A DNA stretch of 64,000 nucleotides from HGM13233 sp964478515 (GTDB taxonomy: Bacteria; Bacillota; Clostridia; Oscillospirales; Ruminococcaceae), in assembly GCA_964478515.1 (NCBI GenBank), contig CAYZIL010000007.1:1-64000 (forward strand), read 5' to 3'. This document shows, one piece after another, positions 16,916-25,510 of this stretch (within the stretch, counting starts at the first letter, position 1; the number at the start of each line of letters is the position of its first letter). Made by a program: the position numbers and the translations under genes. The notes under the pieces are model-generated. The model was not told the origin of the DNA and did no database searches. It saw only the letters and a list, made by a program, of their open reading frames with translations.

Positions 16916-17971
16916 ATGGGAAGAAAAATCACACTTGAGAACCTGAAAGACTTTTGTGAAAAAGCGCTGGTCAAAGAGGGAATGAACGCGGCAGACGCCA
17001 AAGTGACGGCCGAAGTACTGGCCACCACCGACGCGCTGGGCACACATTCGCACGGCACCAAAAACCTGTTTGACTATTTCCGCAAGGTCGAGGCGGGCGG
17101 CATGAAGCTCAACGCCGACGTCAAAGTAGTCAGCGACGCGCCGGCCGTTGCCACAATAGACGGCGACTGCGCTTTCGGCATGGTACCCGCCTACAAGGCA
17201 ATGATGTTGGCCATAGAAAAGGCCAAAATCACCGGTATCGCCGCCGTGCTGGTCAAAAATACCTCCCATTTCGGCGCCGCCGGTTTCTACCCACTGCTGG
17301 CCGCGCGCGAGAACATGATAGGCATGATTTGCTCGAACGTCGACAGCAACATGGGTATCCCCGGCGCCAAGGGCAAGGTGCTGGGCAACAGCCCCTTCTC
17401 CTACGCGGTCCCGAGCGGCGACAAGGACCCGGTGTTTTTGGACATAGCGATGAGCACCGTCGCCTCGCTTAAAGTTGTGCAAGCGCGCAAGGACGGCAAG
17501 CAGATTCCGCCGACGTGGATAACCGACAAGGACGGTCTGCCCACCAGCGACCCGTCGCACTACCCCGAGCAGGGCGCAATGGCGCCGATGGCCGGTCACA
17601 AGGGCTACGGTCTGTCGCTGCTGGTCGAGATTCTTACCGGCGTGCTCGGCGGCGGCGGCGTAATGGGCGAGATCCCCTCCTGGCTGTTCAGCATGGACAC
17701 CAAAAACAACGTCTCGCACCTTTGCATAGTCATTGACCCCGCCAAATTCGTCGGCGCAGACGCGTTCAACCACAAGATGGAGAACGTCGTCGACGACCTG
17801 CACTCAAAACCGCTCGCCAAGGGAACAGAGCGCATCTACGCCCCCGGCGAAATAGAGTGGGGCCGCTACCACAAGGCTATGAGCGAGGGCGTGGACATCC
17901 CCGACGATGTTGCCGCAAATCTCGAAAAGCTTGAGAAAAAGAGCGGCATAAAAATAGAGTGGAAAGAATAA
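16916..17971 (+). CDS. Ldh2/MDH2-family NAD(P)-dependent 2-hydroxyacid dehydrogenase
   Basis: 351 residues. This is the Ldh2/AllD fold, unrelated to classical lactate dehydrogenase. Seen: DALGTHSHGTKNL with the catalytic His near 47, VLVKNTSHFGAAGFY, GKVLGNSPFSYA, and PMAGHKGYGLSLLVEILTG with the cofactor-site GHKGYGL. Members include ureidoglycolate, malate, sulfolactate and 2,3-diketo-L-gulonate dehydrogenases, so a 2-keto/2-hydroxy acid intermediate is implied. Strong site AGGAGGGTTAATATC before the ATG. Confidence 0.9.
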   Translation: MGRKITLENLKDFCEKALVKEGMNAADAKVTAEVLATTDALGTHSHGTKNLFDYFRKVEAGGMKLNADVKVVSDAPAVATIDGDCAFGMVPAYKAMMLAIEKAKITGIAAVLVKNTSHFGAAGFYPLLAARENMIGMICSNVDSNMGIPGAKGKVLGNSPFSYAVPSGDKDPVFLDIAMSTVASLKVVQARKDGKQIPPTWITDKDGLPTSDPSHYPEQGAMAPMAGHKGYGLSLLVEILTGVLGGGGVMGEIPSWLFSMDTKNNVSHLCIVIDPAKFVGADAFNHKMENVVDDLHSKPLAKGTERIYAPGEIEWGRYHKAMSEGVDIPDDVAANLEKLEKKSGIKIEWKE

Positions 17972-17985
17972 GGAGGTCTGTCAAA

Positions 17986-18942
17986 ATGGAAGTGTTGGAA
18001 AGACTGAAAAACTGCGGTCTGGTGCCGGTAGTTGTTATTGAGGACGCCAAGAACGCCGTTCCCACCGCCAAGGCGCTGCTCGCCGGCGGTATAGATGTTA
18101 TGGAAATTACCTTCCGCACCGCCGCGGCTGCCGACAGCATAAAAGCCGTCGCGGACGCCGTGCCGGAAATGCTCGTCGGCGCCGGCACGGTGCTCAACGT
18201 CGAGCAGGCGCAGCGCGCCGTCGGCGCGGGCGCGAAATTTATTGTCTCGCCGGGCTTTGACGAGGAGCTTGTCAAGTGGTGCATTGCCGAAAACGTGCCC
18301 ACGACGCCGGGCTGCGTCACCCCGACCGAAATAACCGCGGCAATAAAACTGGGTCTTAAGGTGCTGAAGTTCTTCCCGGCCGGCGTCTACGGCGGGCTGT
18401 CGGCAATGAAGGCGCTGTCCGGCCCCTTCGGCGGCATTAAATTTATTCCCACCGGCGGAATTAACGCGGACAACGTCGGCGACTACGCAGCGGCGCCGTT
18501 CGTGCACGCCGTCGGCGGCAGCTGGGTGTGCTCCAAAGCGGATATCGCAGCCGGCAACTTTGAAAAAATTACCGAGCTCAGCCGTCAGGCTATTGCCACA
18601 ATGATGGGTTTTGAGCTGGCGCACATCGGCATAAACGAGCCGGACGCGGCCGCCTCGCTGGACGTCTGCCGCGGTTTTAACGACGCTTTCGGCTTTACCG
18701 TAAAAGAGGGCAACAGCAGCAACTTCGCCGGCAGCGGCATAGAGGTAATGAAGAGCAAATATCTCGGCGTCAACGGTCACATCGCCGTGCGCACCAACAA
18801 TATCGCTCGCGCCATTGCCTACCTTGAAAAGAAGGGCTACAGCGCCGACATGTCCACCGCCAAAAGCAAGGGCGACAAGATGATAGCGGTCTATCTCAAA
18901 AACGAGATCGGCGGTTTCGCCGTCCATCTGCTGCAGAAATAA
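17986..18942 (+). CDS. KDPG/KHG aldolase with C-terminal VOC (glyoxalase-like) domain
   Basis: 318 residues from the Met at 17986 (AAGGAGGTCTGTCAAA upstream). Residues 1-about 200 are a complete KDPG aldolase: Glu40 in MEITFRT, Schiff-base Lys128 in KVLKFFPAG, and the phosphate loop PTGGI. Cleaves 2-keto-3-deoxy-6-phosphogluconate into pyruvate and glyceraldehyde-3-phosphate. Ordinary KDPG aldolases stop near 205-213; here about 110 further residues begin FELAHIGIN and contain beta-alpha-beta elements of the vicinal-oxygen-chelate fold (FNDAFGF, GVNGHIAVRTNN, AIAYLEKKGY, GGFAVHLLQ). The extra domain may bind metal or act as an isomerase/epimerase on the same pathway. Confidence 0.9.
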   Translation: MEVLERLKNCGLVPVVVIEDAKNAVPTAKALLAGGIDVMEITFRTAAAADSIKAVADAVPEMLVGAGTVLNVEQAQRAVGAGAKFIVSPGFDEELVKWCIAENVPTTPGCVTPTEITAAIKLGLKVLKFFPAGVYGGLSAMKALSGPFGGIKFIPTGGINADNVGDYAAAPFVHAVGGSWVCSKADIAAGNFEKITELSRQAIATMMGFELAHIGINEPDAAASLDVCRGFNDAFGFTVKEGNSSNFAGSGIEVMKSKYLGVNGHIAVRTNNIARAIAYLEKKGYSADMSTAKSKGDKMIAVYLKNEIGGFAVHLLQK

Positions 18943-18955
18943 GGAGACTTGAAAG

Positions 18956-19984
18956 ATGAAAGTACTTACCTTCGGAGAGATTATGATTCGGCTCAAAGCG
19001 CCGGGAGTGGAGCGCTTTTTCCAGTCCCCGCTGCTTGAGGCCACCTACGGCGGCGGCGAGGCCAACGTGGCCGTGTCGCTGGCGAACTTCGGCATGGACG
19101 CCGAATATTTGACCGTGCTGCCGCAAAACGTGCTCGGCGACCACTGCATTGACGAGCTGCGCCGCTTCGGCGTTAACACCGCCAAAGTACAGCGCGGGCC
19201 CGGCCGCATGGGAATCTATTTTCTCGAAGCCGGCGCCAACCAGCTGCCCAGCAAAGTGGTTTACGACCGCGCGGACTCGGCCATTGCCCTTGCCAAACCC
19301 GGCGACATAGACTGGAAATCCGCCTTTAAGGGCGTCGACTGGTTCCACATTTCCGGCATCACCCCGGCAATATCCAAGAGCGCCATGGAACTTTCGCTCG
19401 AGAGCGTCAAGGCTGCCAAGGCCGCCGGCGTCACCGTTTCGTGCGACCTTAATTTCCGCAAAAACCTGTGGAAATACGGCGTCAGCGCGCCTGAGGTCAT
19501 GTGTGAGCTGGTAAAATACGTCGACGTCGCCATCGGCAACGAGGAAGACTGCCAAAAGTCGCTGGGTATAAAAGCCGACGTCGATGTTGCCGGCGGCAAG
19601 GGACTTGACACCGACAAATACAAGGCGCTCACCGACAAGGTGCTCGCCGCCTACCCCAACTTGAAAATGATAGCCGTGACGCTGCGCGAGAGCATCAGCG
19701 CCGACGCCAACGGCTGGCACGCGTGCTTAAACGACCGCGAACAGTTCTGCTTGAGCCGCAGGTATGATATAATGGACATTATTGACCGCGTCGGCGGCGG
19801 CGACAGCTTCGCCGGCGGCCTCATCTACGGTCTTAACACCTACGACACCCACCAGGAGGCGCTGGAATTTGCCGTGGCGGCCTCCTGTCTCAAGCATTCC
19901 ATCAGCGGCGACTTCAACCGCGTCGGCGTGGCCGATGTCGAAAAGCTGAAAAATGGCGACGGTTCCGGCCGCGTGCAGCGCTAA
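18956..19984 (+). CDS. kdgK: 2-dehydro-3-deoxygluconate kinase (PfkB family)
   Basis: 342 residues. PfkB motif 1 appears as GGGEANVAVSLANFG near the N-terminus and motif 2 as RVGGGDSFAGGLIYG with the catalytic Asp near 283. TFGEIMIRLKAPG and RGPGRMGIYFLEAGA are characteristic of KDG kinases. It phosphorylates KDG to KDPG for the aldolase encoded 13 nt upstream. Last gene of the operon, followed by a strong terminator, so the pathway's end product is KDG. Confidence 0.9.
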   Translation: MKVLTFGEIMIRLKAPGVERFFQSPLLEATYGGGEANVAVSLANFGMDAEYLTVLPQNVLGDHCIDELRRFGVNTAKVQRGPGRMGIYFLEAGANQLPSKVVYDRADSAIALAKPGDIDWKSAFKGVDWFHISGITPAISKSAMELSLESVKAAKAAGVTVSCDLNFRKNLWKYGVSAPEVMCELVKYVDVAIGNEEDCQKSLGIKADVDVAGGKGLDTDKYKALTDKVLAAYPNLKMIAVTLRESISADANGWHACLNDREQFCLSRRYDIMDIIDRVGGGDSFAGGLIYGLNTYDTHQEALEFAVAASCLKHSISGDFNRVGVADVEKLKNGDGSGRVQR

Positions 19985-20004
19985 TAGCCCGAAAAACGAA
20001 TTTA

Positions 20005-20039
20005 CGGGCGCGCCGGTTCGTTGCCGGCGCGCCCGTTTT
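20005..20039 (+). terminator. Terminator of the 13-gene operon
   Basis: A 12-bp perfect GC stem (20005-20016 with 20024-20035), a 7-nt loop, then TTTT. No earlier terminator is visible after 7680. Confidence 0.88.
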
Positions 20040-20066
20040 GTACCCCGATTGCAGTATGGAGAAAAT

Positions 20067-21008
20067 ATGACGGATAACCTGCTCGCCTCAATAAATATTG
20101 TTCTGCCTATGTTCGTTTACGGGCTTGTCGGCTTTGCCACCCGCCGCACCGGCCTGGTGCCGGAACAGGCTTTTGCCGGGCTCAGCAAGCTCTACTTGAA
20201 CGCACTGTTGCCCTGCACGCTGTTTGTCAGCGTCGCCAATCTCAGCCGCGAGCCAATCAGCGCGCGCATGTTCCTTTACTTGCTGGGGGTAATTGTCGTT
20301 ACGCTGGCGGCCTGCTTGATAATTGTGCCGCGGCTGGAAAAAAGAGCAGAGGACCGCGGCGTAATAATGCAGGCGCTATTGCGCGGCAACACGGCCGTGT
20401 ACGGCATACCGCTCGCGCAGGGTCTTGTCGGCAGCGACGACATCGGCGACATTGCGCTGCTGCTGGGCGCGGCGATTGTGGTTTACAATTTGGTGGCGCC
20501 GCTGCTTTACCGCGACGTCGGCGGCCGCAAGAGCAGCCTTGCCGGCATGCTAAAAAGTATTGTCACCAACCCGCTGTTGATAGCCGAGGCGCTCGGCGGT
20601 CTGTGGCTGCTCAGCGGCTGGCAGCTGCCGCAGTTTGCCGACACGGCGCTGCGCTCCATGGGCGCGGCGGCGACGCCGCTGGCGTTCATTTGCATCGGCG
20701 CGTCGTTCTCACTCAAGGCGGCGGCTAAAGACCGCGGCCGCATTGCGCTCGTCAGCGCCGTAAGGCTGGTGGCGGCGCCGCTGCTGTGGGTCACTCTCGC
20801 GGTCTGCGCGCTCGGCTTCAACGCCCACGAGACTGCGGGCGTGCTGGCTGTTGCGGCCACGCCCTGCGCGGTGTGCACCTTCCCGATGGCCAAAGTCTAC
20901 GGCGCCAACGCCGAGCTTGCCGGCGAGCTGGTGGTGATGGAGACGGCGCTGTCCGTAATTACGCTGTTTTTGTTTATTTTCGCGCTCAAAACTCTCGGTG
21001 CGGTCTGA
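20067..21008 (+). CDS. AEC family transporter (auxin efflux carrier type)
   Basis: 313 residues from the Met at 20067 (GGAG upstream). About ten hydrophobic segments. N-terminal NIVLPMFVYGLVGFATRRTGLV and FAGLSKLYLNALLPCTLF are typical of the family's first helices, and the C-terminal half has PLAFICIGASFSL and ATPCAVCTFPMAKVYG. Members carry malate, other carboxylates or amino acid derivatives, or export small anions. It begins 28 nt after the KDG operon's terminator, so read-through could co-express it, possibly for product efflux. Confidence 0.87.
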   Translation: MTDNLLASINIVLPMFVYGLVGFATRRTGLVPEQAFAGLSKLYLNALLPCTLFVSVANLSREPISARMFLYLLGVIVVTLAACLIIVPRLEKRAEDRGVIMQALLRGNTAVYGIPLAQGLVGSDDIGDIALLLGAAIVVYNLVAPLLYRDVGGRKSSLAGMLKSIVTNPLLIAEALGGLWLLSGWQLPQFADTALRSMGAAATPLAFICIGASFSLKAAAKDRGRIALVSAVRLVAAPLLWVTLAVCALGFNAHETAGVLAVAATPCAVCTFPMAKVYGANAELAGELVVMETALSVITLFLFIFALKTLGAV

Positions 21009-21027
21009 GCCGAAAACCGATAATATC

Positions 21028-21055
21028 AGCGCGGCTGTGTCAGCCGCGCTTTTTC
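21028..21055 (+). terminator. Terminator after the AEC transporter gene
   Basis: Stem AGCGCGGCTG/CAGCCGCGCT (21028-21037, 21041-21050), 3-nt loop, then TTTTCTCTTT. Confidence 0.85.
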
Positions 21056-21112
21056 TCTTTCGGCAGCGAGCCGCCGCTGCGGCGCTCTGAGCATACTCGA
21101 AAAAATAGTTTT

Positions 21113-21145
21113 AAAAGCCGCCGTCAAGCAGACGGCGGCTTTTTT
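21113..21145. terminator. Bidirectional terminator
   Basis: AAAAGCCGCCGTC (21113-21125) pairs with GACGGCGGCTTTT (21131-21143) around a 5-nt loop; T-runs on both strands. It serves the convergent methyltransferase gene. Confidence 0.82.
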
Positions 21146-21162
21146 GGGCAGAAGTTTTCCGA

Positions 21163-21981
21163 TTACATTTTGCCGGGTTTGCGGCCAATATACATGGCGT
21201 GTTCGGAAAAGGCGAGAAATTCCGGAAGCTCAAGAAACTTTTTAGCCGTTTCCACCCACAGGTCATACTCGTCCTTGGGAAAGGTCTTCAGCTGGTTTTC
21301 GTTAAGCGTAAGTATGCCCTCTTGCGCAAAAAGATGAAGCTTTTCAAGAGCGAATTCACTGAGGAAAGGCTCTATCTGCCGCTGGTTAAAAAAGCAGGCG
21401 GAGGTAAAAGCGGGCCCGGTATACCCGGTTCTGTTTACGATTGAGTCAATTAGCTTTGCGGTAGACGGGTCGGCCATATCGGCGGGCAAAAAACCCGGTC
21501 CGTTTTTCAAGTCGTAGATAAGTCCGGCAAAATCGAGAATAAACGAGCAGTAAAATATCCCGCCCGGCTTTAAGTGAGAGAGCGAAAGCCGCACGGCTTT
21601 TTTCAGGTCTTCCTTCTCGGTAAGGTGGTACAAAGGCCCCATGAGAAAGACGTGGTCAAAAAGCCCAAGGTCCATGGAGTCGAGCTCAAGGCAGTTGCCG
21701 ACTTTGCGATTGAACTTTACATTGAACTCAGCCGCTTTCTCTTTCGCCAGCGCTATATTGCCGGAAGACAGGTCCACCAGCGTAACCTCGCAGCCTTTTT
21801 TTGCGTAATAGACAGAGTACCTGCCCGGCCCGCCGCCGATATCCAGAACACTGTCGCCGCGGCGGATATATTTGTCCATCATATATGTTGTAAAAACGAA
21901 CTCAAAGGGATGCTCTTCAAGACGCTGCCATTCCTTGAGCGAGTTTTCGTCATAGTATTTTTTTACGTCGTCTATGCTCAT
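21163..21981 (-). CDS. SAM-dependent methyltransferase
   Basis: 272 residues from the Met at 21981, which follows CAGGAGGTGCGCA. Class I Rossmann methyltransferase: motif I VLDIGGGPGRYSVYYA, acidic strand-2 end VTLVDLS, and FDHVFLMGPLYHLTEKED as motif IV with post-motif helix. The MGPLYHL signature is common in small-molecule methyltransferases. Substrate not predictable. Likely co-transcribed with the VanZ-RDD gene 79 nt upstream. Confidence 0.88.
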   Translation of the reverse strand: MSIDDVKKYYDENSLKEWQRLEEHPFEFVFTTYMMDKYIRRGDSVLDIGGGPGRYSVYYAKKGCEVTLVDLSSGNIALAKEKAAEFNVKFNRKVGNCLELDSMDLGLFDHVFLMGPLYHLTEKEDLKKAVRLSLSHLKPGGIFYCSFILDFAGLIYDLKNGPGFLPADMADPSTAKLIDSIVNRTGYTGPAFTSACFFNQRQIEPFLSEFALEKLHLFAQEGILTLNENQLKTFPKDEYDLWVETAKKFLELPEFLAFSEHAMYIGRKPGKM

Positions 21982-22060
21982 TGCGCACCTCCTGGTTTTG
22001 AAATTGACCTGCCGCCGGCGCGGCAGACACGCTGTTTCGCGGCTCGGCTGTTCGTTAAAA

Positions 22061-23302
22061 CTATTTTGCCGGCTCGCCGCTGTCGGGTGTGGCGGCGGTA
22101 ATTTCCGGCGTGTCGGCAGAAATTTTCGCGTCGCTGTCGGCGGCGTCGGGGCAGCGCATATGTACCGTGCTGGTATTGACAATTCCGCTGAGCCGGGCGT
22201 AGGTAAAGCAGTCGCGCTTTTTTGCTCCTGTTCTAAAGAAATGCACCGCGAATACGACCCAGATGACAAATGCCGCCGGCACGAATAGTATGCAAAGCAG
22301 GTTTACCAGCATCGGAGCGCTGCGCGTCGCGTCGACAAGCAGTACCGCCCAGCCGGGCAGTGGCAGAATGACAAGGTACAAAAGTCCGTAGCGGACGAGA
22401 TATTGCCGCCAGCGCGGCTTGCCACCGTCGGGGCGGCGCAGCCGCAATCCCACGCAGAACTTGCCCGGCGTGTAGCCGCCGCTGAGCAGCGGAAAAACAA
22501 AGAATATCAGCAGTACGCCGGCAATGTAGCCCGGCAGCAGACTGGTGTCGAGCGCTGCGGCAAGCCCGCTCAAGCCCACAAGTTTGAGCGGGTAGGGAAG
22601 CAGCGCCGCAAAGCTGGAGACAAAGAAGTTGTCTATCATCATTGCCACAAAGCGCCGCGTCAGCGTCACGCGGCGGCCGCGCGCGTAGGAGCGCTCGTCC
22701 ATGCGCTCACGCGAGGGCAGTATTTTCGCAAACAGCGGAGCCAGCCAAAAGCCGCACATGCCGCCCAGGGTGTTGAGCATCAGGTCGTCCACGTCGAACA
22801 GCCGGTAGGCGCGCTCGTAAATGCCGTATAATCCGCTGAGCTGCGTCAGTTCGAAAAACAGGCTGACGGCAAACACAATAAACAGCGTCTGGTACCAGTT
22901 GCACTGAAAATAATAGCGCAGGTATACGCCCAGCGGCAGCAGTAGCAGCACGTTGAAGGCGACGACCAGCACCGCGGCGCTGCGCAGCGCCGCGAGATAT
23001 GTCGACGGGTTGCTGATAACGAGTCCCGAGTCGCGAAACATGTCGCCGATAAAGGTAAAGGGAACGAGCTGCGTGGTCGGCCCGCTGAGTGCGGCGACGC
23101 TTTCGGGACTCGGCAGCGGCAAAATGACCATGAAATAGGCGCAAATGCCGTAAAGTATCAGCGAATAGATTATCAGAGTGCGCACTAAAGAAATGCTGCC
23201 GTAGCGCCGGTACTGCCAAATAACGTAGGGCAGGGTAAAAAGCGCGGCGGCGGCGGGAAAAGCCACCAGCGCGTAAACAATGTTGTTGATATAAAGGCTC
23301 AT
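22061..23302 (-). CDS. VanZ-like and RDD domain membrane protein
   Basis: 413 residues, about nine transmembrane segments. The first half is VanZ-like: LVRTLIIYSLILYGICAYF, a loop with LVPFTFIGDMF, FELTQLSGLYGIYERAYR and FDVDDLMLNTLGGMCGF, which carry the conserved acidic positions. The second half (from about 205) is an RDD domain: VTLTRRFVAMMIDNFFV, GGYTPGKFCVGLRLRRPDG. VanZ proteins affect teicoplanin resistance and the cell surface; RDD proteins may transport ions. The C-terminal tail of about 50 residues is polar and acidic. Confidence 0.85.
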   Translation of the reverse strand: MSLYINNIVYALVAFPAAAALFTLPYVIWQYRRYGSISLVRTLIIYSLILYGICAYFMVILPLPSPESVAALSGPTTQLVPFTFIGDMFRDSGLVISNPSTYLAALRSAAVLVVAFNVLLLLPLGVYLRYYFQCNWYQTLFIVFAVSLFFELTQLSGLYGIYERAYRLFDVDDLMLNTLGGMCGFWLAPLFAKILPSRERMDERSYARGRRVTLTRRFVAMMIDNFFVSSFAALLPYPLKLVGLSGLAAALDTSLLPGYIAGVLLIFFVFPLLSGGYTPGKFCVGLRLRRPDGGKPRWRQYLVRYGLLYLVILPLPGWAVLLVDATRSAPMLVNLLCILFVPAAFVIWVVFAVHFFRTGAKKRDCFTYARLSGIVNTSTVHMRCPDAADSDAKISADTPEITAATPDSGEPAK

Positions 23303-23372
23303 TACCGCTCCTGTTTGATTGTATTCTATATATTACAACGAATTAATCTTACAGTTTTCTTCACGGTTAGTC

Positions 23373-23405
23373 AAAAAAACATCCCCGCGGCGCGGGGATG
23401 TTTTT
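23373..23405 (-). terminator. Terminator of the PTS/ceramidase operon
   Basis: A perfect stem with ACATCCCCGC/GCGGGGATGT at its core and A/T pairs outward, 3-nt loop. T-run on the minus strand is the complement of AAAAAAA at 23373-23379. It lies 10 nt after the minus-strand nucleotidyltransferase stop. Confidence 0.8.
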
Positions 23406-23415
23406 GCAGGTGATT

Positions 23416-24774
23416 TTACCAGCCGTATTTTTCGGGGCCCCATTTGCGGCTCAGCTGCTGCTGTTCGCACAGCAGCAGGGTGCCGTGCTCTGTGCGCCCG
23501 CCGCAAACCACGCCGGGGCCGACACAGCAGTTACCGCCGACACGCGCGCCGGGCAGCAAAGTGCAGTTGACGCCGGTGCGGGAATTGTCGCCGACGAAGG
23601 CGGCTTTTGCCAGAGGGTGGACGACCCGTTTGCCGCTTTCGCGCTGCGCGCAATCGCCGTCGTCAAAGCGCAGAAATGCGACACTGGTGCCGGCGCCGAT
23701 GTCGACGTCGCGGCCGAAAACGCCGTACAGCTCACAGTTGTGCACGGCGGCGACGCCGTCCATGAGCACGCCGCAGACCTCGGCTGTGAAGCCTATTTTG
23801 CAGCGGTCGCCGACAACTGTGCCGGGCGACAGTTTGCAGCGGTCCTCTATTACGCAGCCGCGGCCGATAATTACATTGTTGCCGACGGTGACGCCGTTTT
23901 CTATTACCGTGTCGTCGCCGACAATGGCGGCGCCCTTAAAGACCACGCCGTCGCCGACAACGGCGCGCGTCCCCAGACGTACGCGGCCGGTCCTGGCGCT
24001 TGCGGACACGCGCGCGTCGGCGGCAAAATCGTCAGCGGTCACCTGTGCACACTCGTATTCGCAGCACAGAATGTTGGCGCTCATCAGCTCCCAGACGTAA
24101 TCGATGTCGACAAGCGGGCCGCGCGCGGCGCGAGTCTCTATTTGGGCGCCGCGCTCCAGCGCGCCTTGCAGGCAGTTTTCAATCCAGTAGCCGGCGGCGG
24201 GCATGCCGCCGGTCGGCACCCGCTCAAAGACCGGCGGCGCTGTCTCAAGGCAGGAATAAAGCTCGCGCTTTAGCAAAAAGACGCCGCCGCTGCGGGCGTT
24301 GACGTAGTGGGGCCGCGGGTGGCCGCAAAACAGCGCGGCGCGGCCGTCGGCACAGCGCACGCCTATCCAGTCGCGCTTTTCAAAGTCTGCCGTTTCGTCC
24401 TGCACAAGCACCGCCGCGGCGCAGTCTGCGGCCGGCTGTGCGAGCATCTGCGCGAGGTCGGGCTCGCTCAAATAAATGTCGCCGTAGAGAAAAAGAGTTT
24501 CGTTTGCATCGCCGGCCGCCGCGGCGAGAGCAGCGCCGAGCCCGGGCAGCTGTGCTTCGCAGATGTCCGCGTCGTACCCGGCAAAGCAGTGGCGCACCCA
24601 CTGCGCGCCGCAGCCGGCGACGATTGTTATCGGGCCGATACCCAGCCGGCGCAGTAACTCAAACTGGCGCACGGCGTTGGGTACGTTGCCTACGGGCAGC
24701 AGCGCTTTTTGCCGGTCCTTGTCAAAGGGGAACATGCGGCTGCCGGCGCCACCGGCCAAAATTACGGCATTCAA
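23416..24774 (-). CDS. Sugar-1-phosphate nucleotidyltransferase with left-handed beta-helix domain
   Basis: 452 residues from a TTG start at 24774, placed after TGAGGTGAGCACA. N-terminal NTP-transferase: MNAVILAGGAGSRMFPF, then RQKALLPVGN in place of the usual PKxLLPV; later FLYGDIYLSEPDL. From about 270 a hexapeptide-repeat left-handed beta-helix (VVGDGVVFKGAAIVGDDTVI and further repeats) runs to near the C-terminus, as in GlmU and archaeal bifunctional nucleotidylyl/acetyltransferases. It would activate a sugar-1-phosphate to an NDP-sugar and may acylate it. Finding such a biosynthetic enzyme as the last gene of a PTS uptake operon, 10 nt after a SIS gene, is unusual. Confidence 0.82.
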   Translation of the reverse strand: MNAVILAGGAGSRMFPFDKDRQKALLPVGNVPNAVRQFELLRRLGIGPITIVAGCGAQWVRHCFAGYDADICEAQLPGLGAALAAAAGDANETLFLYGDIYLSEPDLAQMLAQPAADCAAAVLVQDETADFEKRDWIGVRCADGRAALFCGHPRPHYVNARSGGVFLLKRELYSCLETAPPVFERVPTGGMPAAGYWIENCLQGALERGAQIETRAARGPLVDIDYVWELMSANILCCEYECAQVTADDFAADARVSASARTGRVRLGTRAVVGDGVVFKGAAIVGDDTVIENGVTVGNNVIIGRGCVIEDRCKLSPGTVVGDRCKIGFTAEVCGVLMDGVAAVHNCELYGVFGRDVDIGAGTSVAFLRFDDGDCAQRESGKRVVHPLAKAAFVGDNSRTGVNCTLLPGARVGGNCCVGPGVVCGGRTEHGTLLLCEQQQLSRKWGPEKYGW

Positions 24775-24784
24775 TGTGCTCACC

Positions 24785-25510
24785 TCAGCAATACTTAGCA
24801 AATAATTTTTCGTTGTATTCGTCGGCGCCGTCGAGGTTGCTGCTGCGGAACACCTCCGGCTCCTCGCCGGCGCGCACCAGCTTGTCGACAAAGGCTATTA
24901 CCAAAGCCTGCGCGAGCGCGGCGCCGGTAACGGTGGAAGTCGGACCCATCGGCGTCGGCAGCCCCTCAACGGTAAAGCCGGCGTCGCCGGGAACGGATTT
25001 GTTGTCGAGCGCCACGTCGGCAACTTCAAAAAGCCGCTTGCCGAGCGAATTGCGCGGCGTCACTTTGGCGCTGTGAGTCAGCGAGGTTATTGCGATTACC
25101 GCACAGCCGCGCTGTTTTGCCAGCGCCGCCATCTCCACAGGCACGGCGTTGCGCCCCGAGTTGGAGATTATCAAAATCACGTCGTTTTTGCCGACGCCAT
25201 ACAGTTTGAGCATCGCATCGGCATAGCCGGACAGGCGCTCGAGCTGGGTGCTTTTATTGGGCATTTCGTGCAGCATCATTTCAGGTGGCAATATTGCCCG
25301 CACGGGGGCATAGCCGCCGGCGCGCTCGAACAGCTCCTCGGCTATCATGTGCGAGTGGCCGGTACCGAACACATAGAAATTGCCGCCGGCGCGGTGGGAG
25401 TCAAACAGCAGCTGCGCGCCGCGCTCAATATTGTCGCACTCGGTGTCGAGCGTTTTCAGTTTTTCACCGACGTAGTCAAAAAAGCGCCGGGCGGTATTGT
25501 TGTCAGTCAT
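24785..25510 (-). CDS. SIS domain protein (UPF0309-like phosphosugar-binding protein)
   Basis: 241 residues. SIS core: NFYVFGTGHSHMIAEELFERAGG, VILIISNSGRNAVPVEMA (phosphosugar Ser motif), and AVIAITSLTHSAKVTPRNSLGKRL. The GHSH and SGRN motifs are typical of the UPF0309/YckA-like group, presumed phosphosugar isomerases or sensors. Its start overlaps the stop of the ceramidase-like gene (ATGA). In this operon it probably isomerises or removes a substituent from the imported sugar phosphate. Confidence 0.85.
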   Translation of the reverse strand: MTDNNTARRFFDYVGEKLKTLDTECDNIERGAQLLFDSHRAGGNFYVFGTGHSHMIAEELFERAGGYAPVRAILPPEMMLHEMPNKSTQLERLSGYADAMLKLYGVGKNDVILIISNSGRNAVPVEMAALAKQRGCAVIAITSLTHSAKVTPRNSLGKRLFEVADVALDNKSVPGDAGFTVEGLPTPMGPTSTVTGAALAQALVIAFVDKLVRAGEEPEVFRSSNLDGADEYNEKLFAKYC

